DNA from: Annulohypoxylon bovei var. microspora
Lineage: Eukaryota; Ascomycota; Sordariomycetes; Xylariales; Hypoxylaceae
DNA length: 53,582 bases
Reading direction: 5' to 3'
Assembly: GCA_022836615.1 (NCBI GenBank)
Contig: MU405405.1
Span: 1-53,582 of the forward strand
Part shown: in pieces, positions 11,126 through 21,200 of the stretch
How the letters are laid out: every line of letters begins with the position of its first letter
How positions within the stretch are numbered: position 1 is the stretch's first letter
The notes under the pieces: model-generated
The model's database searches: none
The model's input: only the letters and a program-made list of their open reading frames with translations
Told to the model about the DNA's origin: nothing
Made by a program: the position numbers and the translations under genes

Positions 11126-13690
11126 TAAGGTTTAATAACACGTAATGATTTTATTTTTAAAAAAAACTTTTTATTAAATTAAATAATTATTAATAATAAA
11201 TATATATTTATATAAAAATATTAATTTATTAAATTTTGCTTTATTTTTTATTAAAAATTAATTTCGTTATATAAAATCTTTTTTATATTCGATGATTTAT
11301 TAATTGGTTTAATTTTATTAAATATTATATAATAATAAAGCAATTTATATTAATTTTAAATAAAATAATAATAAAATAATATCGTTTAAAAAATAAAATT
11401 AACTTTTAATAATAAATAATTATTAATAATTTAATATTATAATAATATTAAATTAAAAACCTTTTTTATATAAATTAATAAAATATTATTAATTTATTTA
11501 ATTCCGAATTTATATCGATGAATTTTAATTATTTTTTATACCGTTTATTTATTAAAATTAAAATATTATTTTAATATTATACGTTTTAAAATATTATATA
11601 AACGTAATAAATTAATTCGACTTTTTATTTTAAAAAATCTTTTAATATTATTATTATTAAATTTAATTAATAAAATAATTCGAATTCCGTAATTACGATA
11701 TTTATAAATGTAATAATTAATTTATTATTTTTTAAAAGGAATATAATTTAATTTAAAATAATTAATTAACGGTTTTTAATTTTTATTAAATTTATTATTT
11801 ATATAAAACCACACGGTATTAAATTTAATTTCCATTTACGAATATATTATATAAACTTATAATAATAAAAAATTAATATAAATATAAAGGATTTTAAAAA
11901 AAATAACCTTAATAATCTTAATGTTTTTTTATATATAATTATTTATATATTATAATTTAAATTAATTTAATTAATTTAAAATAATTATTTTTTTATTATT
12001 AAATTATAAATCGTTTATTTTAATATAAATTATTATTTTTTTATTAATTTTTTAAGGTTCGTTATTATTATTATTATTATTTTTAATAACGAATTATTAT
12101 TTTTTTATTTATTAAAAAATAATATTTTTATTAATATAAAATATATATATTTATTATTAAAACTTTCGTAAAATTTTTATAAAGTTTAATTTTATTTATT
12201 TATTAAAATTAAATATAACGATGGTTAAATATAATATTTTTTACTTTTTTAATATAGTTTTAAATTTAAAAATAATTTAATTAAAGTTTTTTTATAATTC
12301 ATCGATTAAAATTATAAAATTAACATTAAAAATAAAACTTATATTAATAATATTAATAATATTAAAAAACGGCATTTAAAATTTATTCGTATTATATATA
12401 TAATCGAAATTAATAACGTAAAAATACTTTTTAAACATTTTTAAGTTTTTTATAAAACATTAAAAAATATATTTAACGTGATTAAAATTATTATTTTTTA
12501 TTTTATAAAAAATATAATAATTTTTTAAAATTATTTAATTATTACGAAATGTTTTTAATAAAATTTACGTTAATATAAAGCCGTTAAATCTTTTAAATTA
12601 AATTTTTATAATATAATTTTAAATATTTTTCCCGTTAATTATAATATTTAAAAAAATGGTTTTAAAAGATTTAAAAATTTATATAATTCGAACCCCGGTT
12701 TTATATAAATTTTTAATGTAACGTTAATGTTTATTTTTAAGTTTTCGATAAAAAAGTTTATTATAAAAAGTTTAAACGTTTATATAATATATATATTTAT
12801 TATACGATTTATTAAAATTAAAAACTTAATTATTATTTCGGTTTATATATTTCATAAAATTACGCCATATATAATTAATTTTCTTTAAATATTAAAATTT
12901 ATTTATAATTTTTACTTTTAAAAATTAAATATTATTTCGATAATAATAAATAATATAATATTTAAATTTATTATTTTTATAATTATTAATATTAAATTAA
13001 ATAATATTATAATTATTTATTTTAATATATTTTTATTTCCCGAACCGGTAATTAATAATAAATATAATGACTTATAAAAATATTAAAAAATATAATTAAT
13101 TAAAAATTTAAAAAAATTAAATACATTTTTTTTTATATTAATTTTATTTATGTTACATGTATTAAAACTTAATAATATTAAAATTTTTACGCTACGAAAT
13201 AACCTTTTTTTATTAATGTAAAATAATGGGGGTTTTTAAATTTTTTTTAATTAATTAAATTATTTTTATTTTATAATTTCATGTATTATTATTAATTACC
13301 GGTTCGGGAAATAATAATTTTAATAAAAATTTTATAAACTTAAAAAAAAACTTTTTTTAAAAACCTTTTTCCGAAAAATTAAAAATTATACCCGTTATAA
13401 AATCATTTTTTTAAAAAATAAAAAAGTTTATTATAACGAAATCTTAATATAAAAAAATATAAATATAATATTTTAATAAATAAAAGTAATATAATTTTAA
13501 TTAAAAAAAATAAAAAATAAATAAAATAATAAATAAAAATAAATGATATATTACGAAAATAATAAAATAAAATAACTTTATAAAATAATGGTAATAAATT
13601 AATATATATTAAAATAAAATATATATAAATATATTACATAAAAAAATAAAAAACGAATTATACAAAAGTTTAATAATAATTATTAAAGGT
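11126..13690. repeat. Other RIP-type A+T-rich DNA, unclassified
   Basis: Composition is as extreme as in the retroelement block, with no frame longer than about 60 codons and no obvious similarity to X, R1 or R2. It probably holds relics of other repeats whose partner copies lie outside the window. Composition returns to normal abruptly at about 13,690-13,800, which marks the border of the block. Confidence 0.6.
13036..13311. mobile_element. Small inverted-repeat (MITE-like) element
   Basis: A perfect 25-bp inverted repeat (13,036-13,060 and 13,287-13,311) carries the GC-containing core CCCGAACCGGTAATTAAT, conspicuous in this A+T-rich DNA. Weaker complementarity continues inwards for about 50 bp on both sides. 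Total length is about 276 bp. No target duplication can be assigned with confidence. The class is unknown. Confidence 0.5.
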
Positions 13691-14007
13691 ATTAAGTAAC
13701 ATTCATGGCTGATATTATAAATTTAACCAACCTATATTACAAATTTAATGTTACTCTTAATATATATCTTGTTTGCTTATTAAAAACACTATTATGTCAA
13801 GCATACGGTTACAATCATCGCGAGTGACTCTCACTTCGATTCTAATCATCCAGAAAATGAACAAAACAAACAATCATTGTGCTTCCGCTAGAAACATGAC
13901 AGAAATACTAATGATATATAACCGAAGAGCGGTGAAGGATTATAGAGCGCGGCTTAGCTGAACCATATCGACAATTATGACCCCAATATTTCACACAACC
14001 TTACCAG

Positions 14008-14338
14008 ATGTCAAAGAGATCTGACTTTTCGGCCGTAGTGTCGAATATTGACAAGTAAGCAGGCCTTAACTTATCTAAGAGGGCCGAGCTTGACGAATGT
14101 ATAAGATGCCTATGATTCAACTGTGCTAAACTAATGATACTTGGACAGGACGCCTCAAACTTCATATCCGTCATACAGCTTACAGGAATATCTACGAAGT
14201 CCACCGACATCTGCGATCGAGCGAGTAATTGCCAACCAGAAGCCGGCAACGCCAACGGATAAGGAGAAGAGAGTAAAATCCGAACTTGAATCTTGGAGTG
14301 ATAGTTTCGATAGAGCAGCAAAATCAAAGGACAATTGA
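14008..14338 (+). CDS. Small spliced protein of unknown function (78 aa)
   Basis: Exon 1 is 14,008-14,054 and exon 2 is 14,149-14,338 (stop TGA). The 94-bp intron has a GTAAGC donor, a CTAAACTAAT branch region and an ACAG acceptor, and joins the frames in phase 2. The product begins MSKRSDFSAVVSNIDK, continues with a Tyr/Ser/Pro-rich part (TSYPSYSLQEYLRSPP) and ends in a charged, probably helical tail with Lys and Glu (about residues 47-78). There is no signal peptide or membrane segment. I do not recognise the family. It sits about 300 bp from the RIP block and ends 362 bp before rpc17 on the same strand. The ATG follows a CAG, so an additional upstream exon is possible. The splice signals and protein-like composition favour a real gene over chance. 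Confidence 0.65.
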
Positions 14339-14700
14339 GGATAAGGGGGGGATGAGGATGACTGTGGATATAATTGATCATGAAGAGAACTCTTTTGGCC
14401 TTCAAATAGTGATAGTGTAGAGATAGAATTGAAGTTATGATTTGCGGAAATAGGTACCTTATTTGTACCCCACTAAAAGCGCTAGCGCCTGGGTGGGACC
14501 TGGAACCCCCACATGCCAACTTAGATTTCATCGTACTTCGTACATCAATTGCAGGGTCTATCCGACCTACAACTTAATCGTGAAAATTTAGTTAACGAAC
14601 GCATCGCTCAATACTCCTCGAATCTCACCTGATATTTTCTAATTTGCCATCAAACTCTCAATTTTATTTCATCAAAGTGGCACGGATTTAGATTTTCACG
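14339..14700. other. Intergenic: 3' end of the 78-aa gene and rpc17 promoter
   Basis: 362 bp without a coding signal. A 176-codon open frame on the minus strand covering 14,001-14,531 overlaps both exons of the small gene and looks like chance. Confidence 0.5.
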
Positions 14701-15197
14701 ATGAAGATATTAAATACGCAGGAGGCCGTGCTAACGAACGTCGAGGTCTACACGTTTCTGACAGACCAAGAGAAGAAATACCATGATCAAAAGCGCAAGG
14801 GTCCAGCTAACCTTGAGACAATTCGCAAGGAGGTAAGATATAACCTCACATATCGGCAATATACATATATACTATTCTAATGATATGAATATAGGTTCTT
14901 CAATATTTCGAGTCTTCACCAGCTCCTCTGAGTCAGAAGCCTCTACCATATGACACTACAGCAATCCCCGAGGTGATCAAAAGATTAAGCCCATATGAGA
15001 TCTCCAAGGGCGAATGTATCATGATCTTGAATATTCGCCCCACCAACGTTCCGGTTCTTAATGCGGTCATTGAAAACATGGAAGATCGCTTCAACGCCGA
15101 GCAGCAGCAAGAGATTCTCGAAATTGTCACTGAAATTCTTGGGCAGTTCCCCGAAGAGCCAGAAGAAGACGCTGTCATGCAGACCACCGAAGACTAG
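14701..15197 (+). CDS. RPC17: DNA-directed RNA polymerase III subunit RPC9 (Rpc17)
   Basis: Exons are 14,701-14,832 and 14,895-15,197, with a 62-bp intron (GTAAGA donor, TTCTAAT branch, ATAG acceptor, phase 0). The product has 144 aa, close to the 148 aa of human CGRP-RCP/RPC9. It starts MKILNTQEAVLTNVEVYTFL and has the typical Rpb4/RPC9 fold sequence: an N-terminal helix pair, then an LSPYEISKGE-(L/I)NIRP segment, ending with an acidic tail. In the Pol III enzyme this subunit pairs with Rpc25 to form the stalk that contacts TFIIIB during initiation at tRNA and 5S genes. The helical part near residues 70-130 (VIKRLSPYEISKGECIMILN, then the LNAVIENMEDRFN region) is the most conserved. It is convergent with the Rho-like gene; stops are 394 bp apart. 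Confidence 0.9.
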
Positions 15198-15591
15198 TGA
15201 TGATGAAGGCAACCTCTAGCAGAATCTGATGAGATCTGCTTTTATACGACTACCAATAAGTCACAACTGGGTACAATGGACAGCTGTGAAATATACCAAT
15301 CTGGCATCTAAGCAGACGAGTTGCTTGAAATGCGCGCCGTGGAGGTTCCAGAGGTCGAGTTCTTCCACAAAGATCATGAACGTCTCTGTAAATAGGGGAA
15401 GGTAGCTTCGCAAAAGTGCTCGTCGCAAGATGCGAGGATGTTCACAAACATATCACCGAAAAAGACTGGGGTGCTTTGAAAGGGTCATTTATATTGCCGG
15501 ATACGTTTGCGATCTCACAAGCAGCAATATGCGACAAACTGGACCCCTTTATTCCCAACCAAGACCTGGAGGTTGTTACCCAACTTGATTC
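15198..15591. other. Convergent 3' regions of rpc17 and the GTPase gene
   Basis: 394 bp between two stop codons, with no coding signal on either strand. A 114-codon plus-strand frame starting at 15,416 is antisense to the last exon of the GTPase gene and is a shadow. Confidence 0.5.
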
Positions 15592-16282
15592 TCACAGTAT
15601 CACACATCCACCTTCGGTTTGCCCGCCATCGGCACTCACTGTTTTTGCCGCAGTATTGCAAATCTCCTCGAAGGCAAGCTTAAGAAGCTCACCTGTGACA
15701 GCCGAACACTCGACATACTTGTCCACCCTCATCTCTTGCGACACTTTTAGGCCTTCTTGAGGGTATATTATTCCGTTGGGATCGGTTTCAGACCTTAAGT
15801 CCCTCTTGAGCCCGACGACTATAATTGGGAGATGGTCACTTGTTTGGAAGTTGGCATGGACTTCTTTGATCCACTAAGGGGCAATGTTAGAGACAGGAGA
15901 GTTAGTAGGGGATGGGAGTTATGCTCACAACTCTTTGCATGTTGATGAGGCTCAGTCTCTGGCTGATATCAAAGCAAATCAGGATCAAGTCCGGTTCAAG
16001 CAATCGCCAGTCCTCAGGACATGATGTATCATAAAACTCAATACGATATGTGCGCCTGCGGTTCCGTAATTCGAAAATGAAGGGCTGGTCTATGTCTCGC
16101 AGAAGTGTGATTGTAGCATGGCCCTCGAGGCCACTGCTACCACGACTAATTCGTCTAAGTTGATCATTAGTAAAAGTAGTATGTTTCGTAGATGCAACGA
16201 TGAAGTTTACACACGATAAAAATGTGGTTTTTCCTACTTTATCATCACCAAGTAGGAGGACCTTAATTGTTACGTCATCCAT
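15592..16282 (-). CDS. Atypical Rho-family small GTPase (191 aa)
   Basis: Exons (minus strand) are 16,282-16,215, 16,154-15,929 and 15,873-15,592. Intron 1 is 60 bp (GTGTGT donor, CTAAT branch, TTAG); intron 2 is 55 bp (GTGAGC, CTACTAAC, TTAG). Intron 1 is an exact multiple of three without stops, so it can be overlooked as coding; removing it gives a Rho-sized protein. The P-loop is GDDKVGKT (residues 12-19), G3 is DTSCPED (65-71), G4 is GLKRD (119-123) and G5 is ECSAVTG. The C-terminus is CVIL, a CAAX box ending in Leu, which predicts geranylgeranylation and membrane attachment. Two catalytic positions are altered: Asp14 replaces the Gly equivalent to Ras Gly12, and G3 has Cys-Pro where Gly60-Gln61 stand in Ras. 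It is therefore predicted to hydrolyse GTP poorly. Its 297-bp upstream region is shared with the divergent pus3 gene. Confidence 0.85.
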
Positions 16283-16579
16283 CAAAGATTGTTGTATTTT
16301 CTCCTTGAAATTGTATGAATGGTGATTGAAGTAGGCTTAATCGGAGGTGATGGAAATGAGGTATGAGCAGCTTGGGTTCATTGGTCTCCAGCTGTAAGCT
16401 GGGGGTGACTTACAGCAACTTTTTAGTGACCGCCGCTATCGATAAGCACTATTTTTTTTCTCATTATACTGACATTCAACTTTTACTCATTCATTAGGTA
16501 CTTAAGGTACATATATATACGCAACCCAGAACGTTCGACACAAAAGGCTGCCTGGGTATAATCTCGGCAGTGGGGGTGA

Positions 16580-18334
16580 ATGAAAATCTTTAGCAGTAGA
16601 TGTAAGAGCCAGCGTCTTGCGACATCGCTAGGATCCGTCTCTGCTGCTTCCCGTCAGGCAGCCCGATGCGGATTTTCTACAGGCCTCGCGCTTAGAGCCA
16701 AGATGGACAACAAGAAGACTATGTACATGAAGTGGACCAAGGATGCGCTTATAGAGCGCATAAAGACCCTGGAGGCGGCCAGCGGCCTCAGCGCCGGCGA
16801 GATACCACATCGGGAGACCGCCGGCGCGCCGCGAAAGAAAAAAGCCGAGCGCAAGATAGACCCCGCGAAGTACGCGACGCGGCTCGTCGCCTTCAAGCTG
16901 GCGTACCTGGGGAAGCGGTACGGCGGCTTCGAGTTCGCGGAGCACGCCCACCTGACGTCGGTCGAGGAGGAGCTCTGGAAGGCGTTCACCAAGGCGTGCC
17001 TGATCTTCCCCGAAAACCCCGACGAGGTCAACTGGGACGGCTGCGAGTACTCCAAGTGCGGGCGCACGGATAAGGGCGTGAGTGCGTTCGGCCAGGTCAT
17101 CGCTGTGAGGGTCAGGAGTCTGAGGCCTTTGCCGAAGAAGGGGGAGCCTGTGCAGGAGGGCGAAGGAGACGACGCGGCCGAAGCGGCGGAGGAACAACGC
17201 GAGTTCAACGATTTCGCCGACGAGCTGCCGTATTGTAGGATGTTAAATAGGCTCCTACCGCCGGATATCAGAATGCTGGCGTGGTGTCCCACGACGGCTG
17301 AAGATTTTTCTGCGAGACACGACTGTAGGGAGAGACAGTACCGCTACTTCTTTACACAGCCCGCGTTTGCGCCATTGCCGCAGAGTATAGAGAACCCGGA
17401 TATTGCGAACTCTACGAAAATAAAAGGTGGCTGGCTGGACATCGAGGCCATGCGGGCGGCCGCCAAGAAGTTCGAGGGTCTTCACGACTTCCGCAACTTT
17501 TGCAAGGTCGACCCATGCAAAATCAATATCAACTTCGAGAGGAGGGTATTCGAGAGTGATATAGTAGAGGTTGAAGATTCCGGAACTGCTCTGCCGTTTT
17601 TAGACGGCGACGAGTTTAGACCTGACCCAAGTACGGGACTCGACCTGCAAGGAACGTTACCAAAGGTATACTATTTACACGTTCGGGGTTCCGCGTTTCT
17701 ATGGCATCAGATACGGTGCATGGCATCCATAATCTTCTTGGTGGGTCAGGGGCTAGAAGATCCATCGGTAGTAGATAGGCTTCTGGACATCGAGGCCGAG
17801 CCGAGGAGGCCGAATTACGTACTTGCGGAGGAAGCGCCGCTGGTGTTGTGGGATTGCATCTTTCCTAGGCACGAGAAACCCGAGAATGCTCCAAATTGGG
17901 TGTACATGGGCGAAGACAGCCCGACAAACCAGCACGGTTTGACGGGTCTCGTGAACATCATGTGGGAGTACTGGCGCGAGAGGAAGATAGATGAGCTGCT
18001 CGCGAGCCGGTTGTTGAATATAGTATCCTTGCAGGCGGATATCAACCTCCACAAAGACCCGACGGCAGCGACGCAGTTCCCAGCTACCATAAGGACATTC
18101 GAGGGGGGTGATAAGGAACGCCTAGTAGGCAAGTATCAACCGCTACTGCAAAAGTTGAGGATCCCGTCGCCGGCGGAAGTTTTCGATAAAGAAGCTAAGA
18201 GGAAAGGCCATGCGAACGCGGCGGAGATGAGAGCAGCAAACTTGAGGAAGATATTAGAGAAGAGAGCACAAGCCGCGGCGGGGATAGGCGAGCCGCCTAT
18301 AGAAGAAGTAGCACTAGAGGAAGCAGCTGGATAG
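16580..18334 (+). CDS. DEG1: tRNA pseudouridine(38/39) synthase Deg1/Pus3
   Basis: Intronless 584-aa member of the TruA family, which isomerises uridines 38 and 39 in the tRNA anticodon stem-loop. The catalytic motif CGRTDKGVSAFGQV contains the nucleophilic Asp at residue 164. Other family blocks follow: REYRYFF-like RERQYRYFFTQPAF, then the LHDFRNFCKVDP and RGSAFLWHQIRCMA blocks, and a C-terminal NYVLAEEAPLVLWDC. The C-terminal 100 residues are a basic/Ala-rich extension. The first ATG gives a 41-residue Arg/Ser/Ala-rich, acid-free leader ending near RCGFSTGLALRAKM, which resembles a mitochondrial presequence. A second in-frame ATG at 16,703 would give a protein without it. G+C content and third-position G/C are high compared with its neighbours. 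Confidence 0.92.
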   Translation: MKIFSSRCKSQRLATSLGSVSAASRQAARCGFSTGLALRAKMDNKKTMYMKWTKDALIERIKTLEAASGLSAGEIPHRETAGAPRKKKAERKIDPAKYATRLVAFKLAYLGKRYGGFEFAEHAHLTSVEEELWKAFTKACLIFPENPDEVNWDGCEYSKCGRTDKGVSAFGQVIAVRVRSLRPLPKKGEPVQEGEGDDAAEAAEEQREFNDFADELPYCRMLNRLLPPDIRMLAWCPTTAEDFSARHDCRERQYRYFFTQPAFAPLPQSIENPDIANSTKIKGGWLDIEAMRAAAKKFEGLHDFRNFCKVDPCKININFERRVFESDIVEVEDSGTALPFLDGDEFRPDPSTGLDLQGTLPKVYYLHVRGSAFLWHQIRCMASIIFLVGQGLEDPSVVDRLLDIEAEPRRPNYVLAEEAPLVLWDCIFPRHEKPENAPNWVYMGEDSPTNQHGLTGLVNIMWEYWRERKIDELLASRLLNIVSLQADINLHKDPTAATQFPATIRTFEGGDKERLVGKYQPLLQKLRIPSPAEVFDKEAKRKGHANAAEMRAANLRKILEKRAQAAAGIGEPPIEEVALEEAAG

Positions 18335-18506
18335 GGGTTAAATAGCATAAAGCACTGGTGTCTTGTGAATAACTAAGCTACGCAATGCCTTCGGGGTATT
18401 ATACTTCATTAGCAAAATCTTACGCCTTGCGCCGTTCTAATTAGTCGCCTGCCAATTTCTCATGAATTCGCCGCTGTCTCGGGCCACGCCGCGACGTCAC
18501 ATGCTG

Positions 18507-19280
18507 CTAGGATTTGCCGTCTGCTTTGTTTCCCTCGTGCTCATATAAGCACTCCCTCACTCCCCTCCAGACTTTCTCCAGGATGCGCGGGCGCGGTAGC
18601 AGCTTAGGGAACACGACCACGACGTGCTCCTCGCCCTCGACGATTACGACTAGTATATGTCGGACTTCGAAGCCGCGGAAGGCCTCGTTGATCAGGACGT
18701 CCTGGATCTTGTCGGTGGGGATGAAGCGCGTTTTCAGGAAGGAGAAGATCGTCCCGCCGCTTGAGCTCGTCTGGATCCCTAGCCCGCGTAGAACGAGGAG
18801 CCGCTCTTCGACCCCGATGCGCAAGGATAGCAGGTACAGCGTCGCGAAGGAGCATGGAAGTAGGATCCACGGAGGTAGGGAGGCAGCGAGAGAGCTGCAG
18901 AGGTGTCCAATGCGGGAGCGGAGGAGAGCCTGGAGTATTTGTTGGATCGTGGCTAAGAATGAAAAGCCATTGTTCTCATTGCTAGCAGCCAAAGCGGAAT
19001 CAGCTGTGCTAGAAGGTGTAGAGGTATCGAGTAGCGAAGGCGATAGAGGAGCTGGTGACGGAAGCTGCTCGAGGGGAATTGTTGAAGTAGAGTACGGGCT
19101 TGAAGCCCATGCCGAGTATAGTAGTAATAACACGCCGAGACCGAGCACAAGGCGTAAAAAGTAGATAGCCGCGAGGGTGATGCGCAGCGGTAGCGTTAGG
19201 GGTGGCACCGTCGACACGACGAACTCGGCCGTAGTAGGGGAGGGTCGTCGTATACGCAAGTATGGCGCCGTCGTTAACAT
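18507..19280 (-). CDS. GPI15: GPI-GlcNAc transferase subunit PIG-H / Gpi15
   Basis: Intronless, 257 aa. The subunit belongs to the ER complex that transfers GlcNAc from UDP-GlcNAc to phosphatidylinositol, the first step of GPI-anchor synthesis. Hydrophobic segments lie at about residues 32-58 and 134-155. They are followed by the PIG-H domain (about 157-225) with the hallmark EERLLVLRGLGIQT and RFIPTDKIQDVLINEAF. A Ser/Pro-rich linker (about 60-105) separates the membrane segments and is longer than in many homologues. The ATG is in the context ACAACAATG. The gene is convergent with pus3, with only 172 bp between the stops. Confidence 0.9.
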   Translation of the reverse strand: MLTTAPYLRIRRPSPTTAEFVVSTVPPLTLPLRITLAAIYFLRLVLGLGVLLLLYSAWASSPYSTSTIPLEQLPSPAPLSPSLLDTSTPSSTADSALAASNENNGFSFLATIQQILQALLRSRIGHLCSSLAASLPPWILLPCSFATLYLLSLRIGVEERLLVLRGLGIQTSSSGGTIFSFLKTRFIPTDKIQDVLINEAFRGFEVRHILVVIVEGEEHVVVVFPKLLPRPRILEKVWRGVRECLYEHEGNKADGKS

Positions 19281-21200
19281 TGTTGCTGGCTAGGAAATGA
19301 ACAGCAATGCTTGGGTAAGAGTGGCATGTGAATGAAGCGTGGGGATATCGTCGGATGCTAATTGAGAAGTTTTAGAGATGTAAAAATCATAACAGCGTCG
19401 GTGTATTGTGCTAGAAACATTGGTCAATTATATGTAATAATTGGGACTATATACCATCTATGAATTTTATAAAGTTCGATGATGTGATGATGGCATATGG
19501 GAAAGCTTAATACGATGCATCTCGTAATAGTCGGGGGTTACATGTGCCGATACAATGAATGTTACCCGAAGTTTTACCGCGGTGTCCTTTATAATTATTG
19601 ATACCAAACTTTTACTTCGACTGTGATGGTCATTTGGCGAAGGCGCTTGAAATTCTTCTTCCGCTAATCCCAATTCCATAAGAACCCCCGGGCCGCGCCC
19701 ACTGCAAACGCCGCGGTGACCACCTATCCACTTGGGTAACCAGTGTCGATTAGGTGATCCTAGGAAATGGAGAGTATCCTTCAGGGAGGTTTCACTCTGC
19801 AGAGTATCTCTCCCGTCGCGTGGTGTGGTGGAATACGTTGGCTTGGGGATTTGGGCTAGTGGAAAGAGATGGAGATTGTCAACTCCGTTTATTTTTTTCT
19901 TCTTTTTAAAAATTGTCTTCACATTCGCATTCGCAATGGCTCCTCGTATTGTGATGATCTATTCATTTTGCTCCTCAAGGTCGGAAAAGATGTTTTTTAG
20001 TTACATTTGAACCCATCACCTCAGAAATACTGTTTTGAAGTTTTGGCGATAGTGGAGTTACACCATATCCACTCTCGCATAGATCTACACATTACTGAGT
20101 TTTATGTTTTCTACCTTTCAACATTACACTCTTCACGATACCTAGTAATCATATTTGGCATCGAATACGTGGAAATCAATGTCAAAAACCAAGCAAGCAC
20201 CATAAACTCCTAATTGACTATGCGCAAAAACTAAGGTATACTATAATAACAGACTCGTCAAAAAAGTGAAGGCCAAGCCACCAAAAACTCGGGCTTGGCC
20301 TAATCGCCATACCAAACCAAATAGCAACAGCAGCTAAGTATAAGAAGCGAAGAACAAAGATGCCGTGAGGCAGCACCATTCTTGTCGTTAGGACTTTTCT
20401 CTTCTGGGGAACTATGTCTCGTTGCCCATTTTCCCGGCCTCTCTCTCTCTCCTCTCCCGCCACTCGTCCAAAAAAGGTCATCATCGTCAGGTTCACGCAG
20501 GCTAGGTATTACTGCTCGCCTCGTTTCTGTATACAAAAAAACAAGGGTATTTGTTCTTTCACGGTTTCCGTTTTTCTGTTCCCGTCTTTCCCCCGAATGT
20601 AGATATGTCATAAGTCGTTAGGTAGGTAAATTCCAATAGTTCCTCGACGGTGCTCGCGCACGTCGCAGGTAGGTAAAACAAGGGGTTTCGACGAGTCTTT
20701 CCCCGGTGTAAAAGAAGTGTACAAAGTGTCGTTATAGAAGAGAAGGATTGGTTGTTGCTTAATATGGAGAAAAGGGGGATAGGTATGAGGGTATTGGGGA
20801 TACTGGTTGGTATTACGTCTGTCGTCAATTCTTGCCCGCGAATGCCATTACGTTAGGTTGCAACCTCCCATCCATCCATACAAGCAAGCATACAAAGCTG
20901 TCGAATATCGTCGCATGCGCAAAATAAAAATGGCGGGCGTTAAAAAAGGGACTCCGAGAAAGAGGAAGAAGTGGTATCAATGAGGAGATATGAATGAATA
21001 TGAAAGATAACGACGATGAGAAGAGGAAGGATAAAAACGCCGGCGCCATGCAAAAAGCGATGCTGAGATGCAGAAGAATACCAAGATATGCGGTCGTATA
21101 TAAATCGAAATGTTAAGCAACAAAGGCTTGTCGGGAAGAAAATGATGCAAATTTGTGGTAGATAGTCGGAGAAGAGATAGATAGAGATCGAGATGACGGT
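19281..21200. other. Intergenic 1.9 kb, no supported gene
   Basis: Contains the gpi15 promoter and the 3' region of the WD40 gene. A few open frames of 60-150 codons start with low-complexity runs (for example a Lys run at 19,922) and lack splice-linked partners or family motifs. A CT-rich patch occurs at about 20,430-20,460 and TAGGTAGG motifs at about 20,615-20,680. Nothing else seen. Confidence 0.4.

Noticed and set aside
1..13690. CRISPR-like or mitochondrial origin for the A+T-rich block
   Set aside because: No regularly spaced repeats with unique spacers, and no mitochondrial gene. Paired repeats differing by C/T and G/A changes and LTR structure fit RIP-mutated transposons instead.
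15929..16282. A 20-residue insertion in the switch I region of the GTPase
   Set aside because: It disappears when the 60-bp segment 16,155-16,214, which has full splice signals, is treated as an intron.
16628..17292. Long minus-strand frames (189 and 212 codons) opposite pus3
   Set aside because: Antisense shadows of a G+C-rich coding region; pus3 is supported by family motifs.
19467..19922. 151-codon minus-strand frame upstream of gpi15
   Set aside because: Starts with a Lys run from a poly-T tract, has no motif and shows no conserved-looking block.
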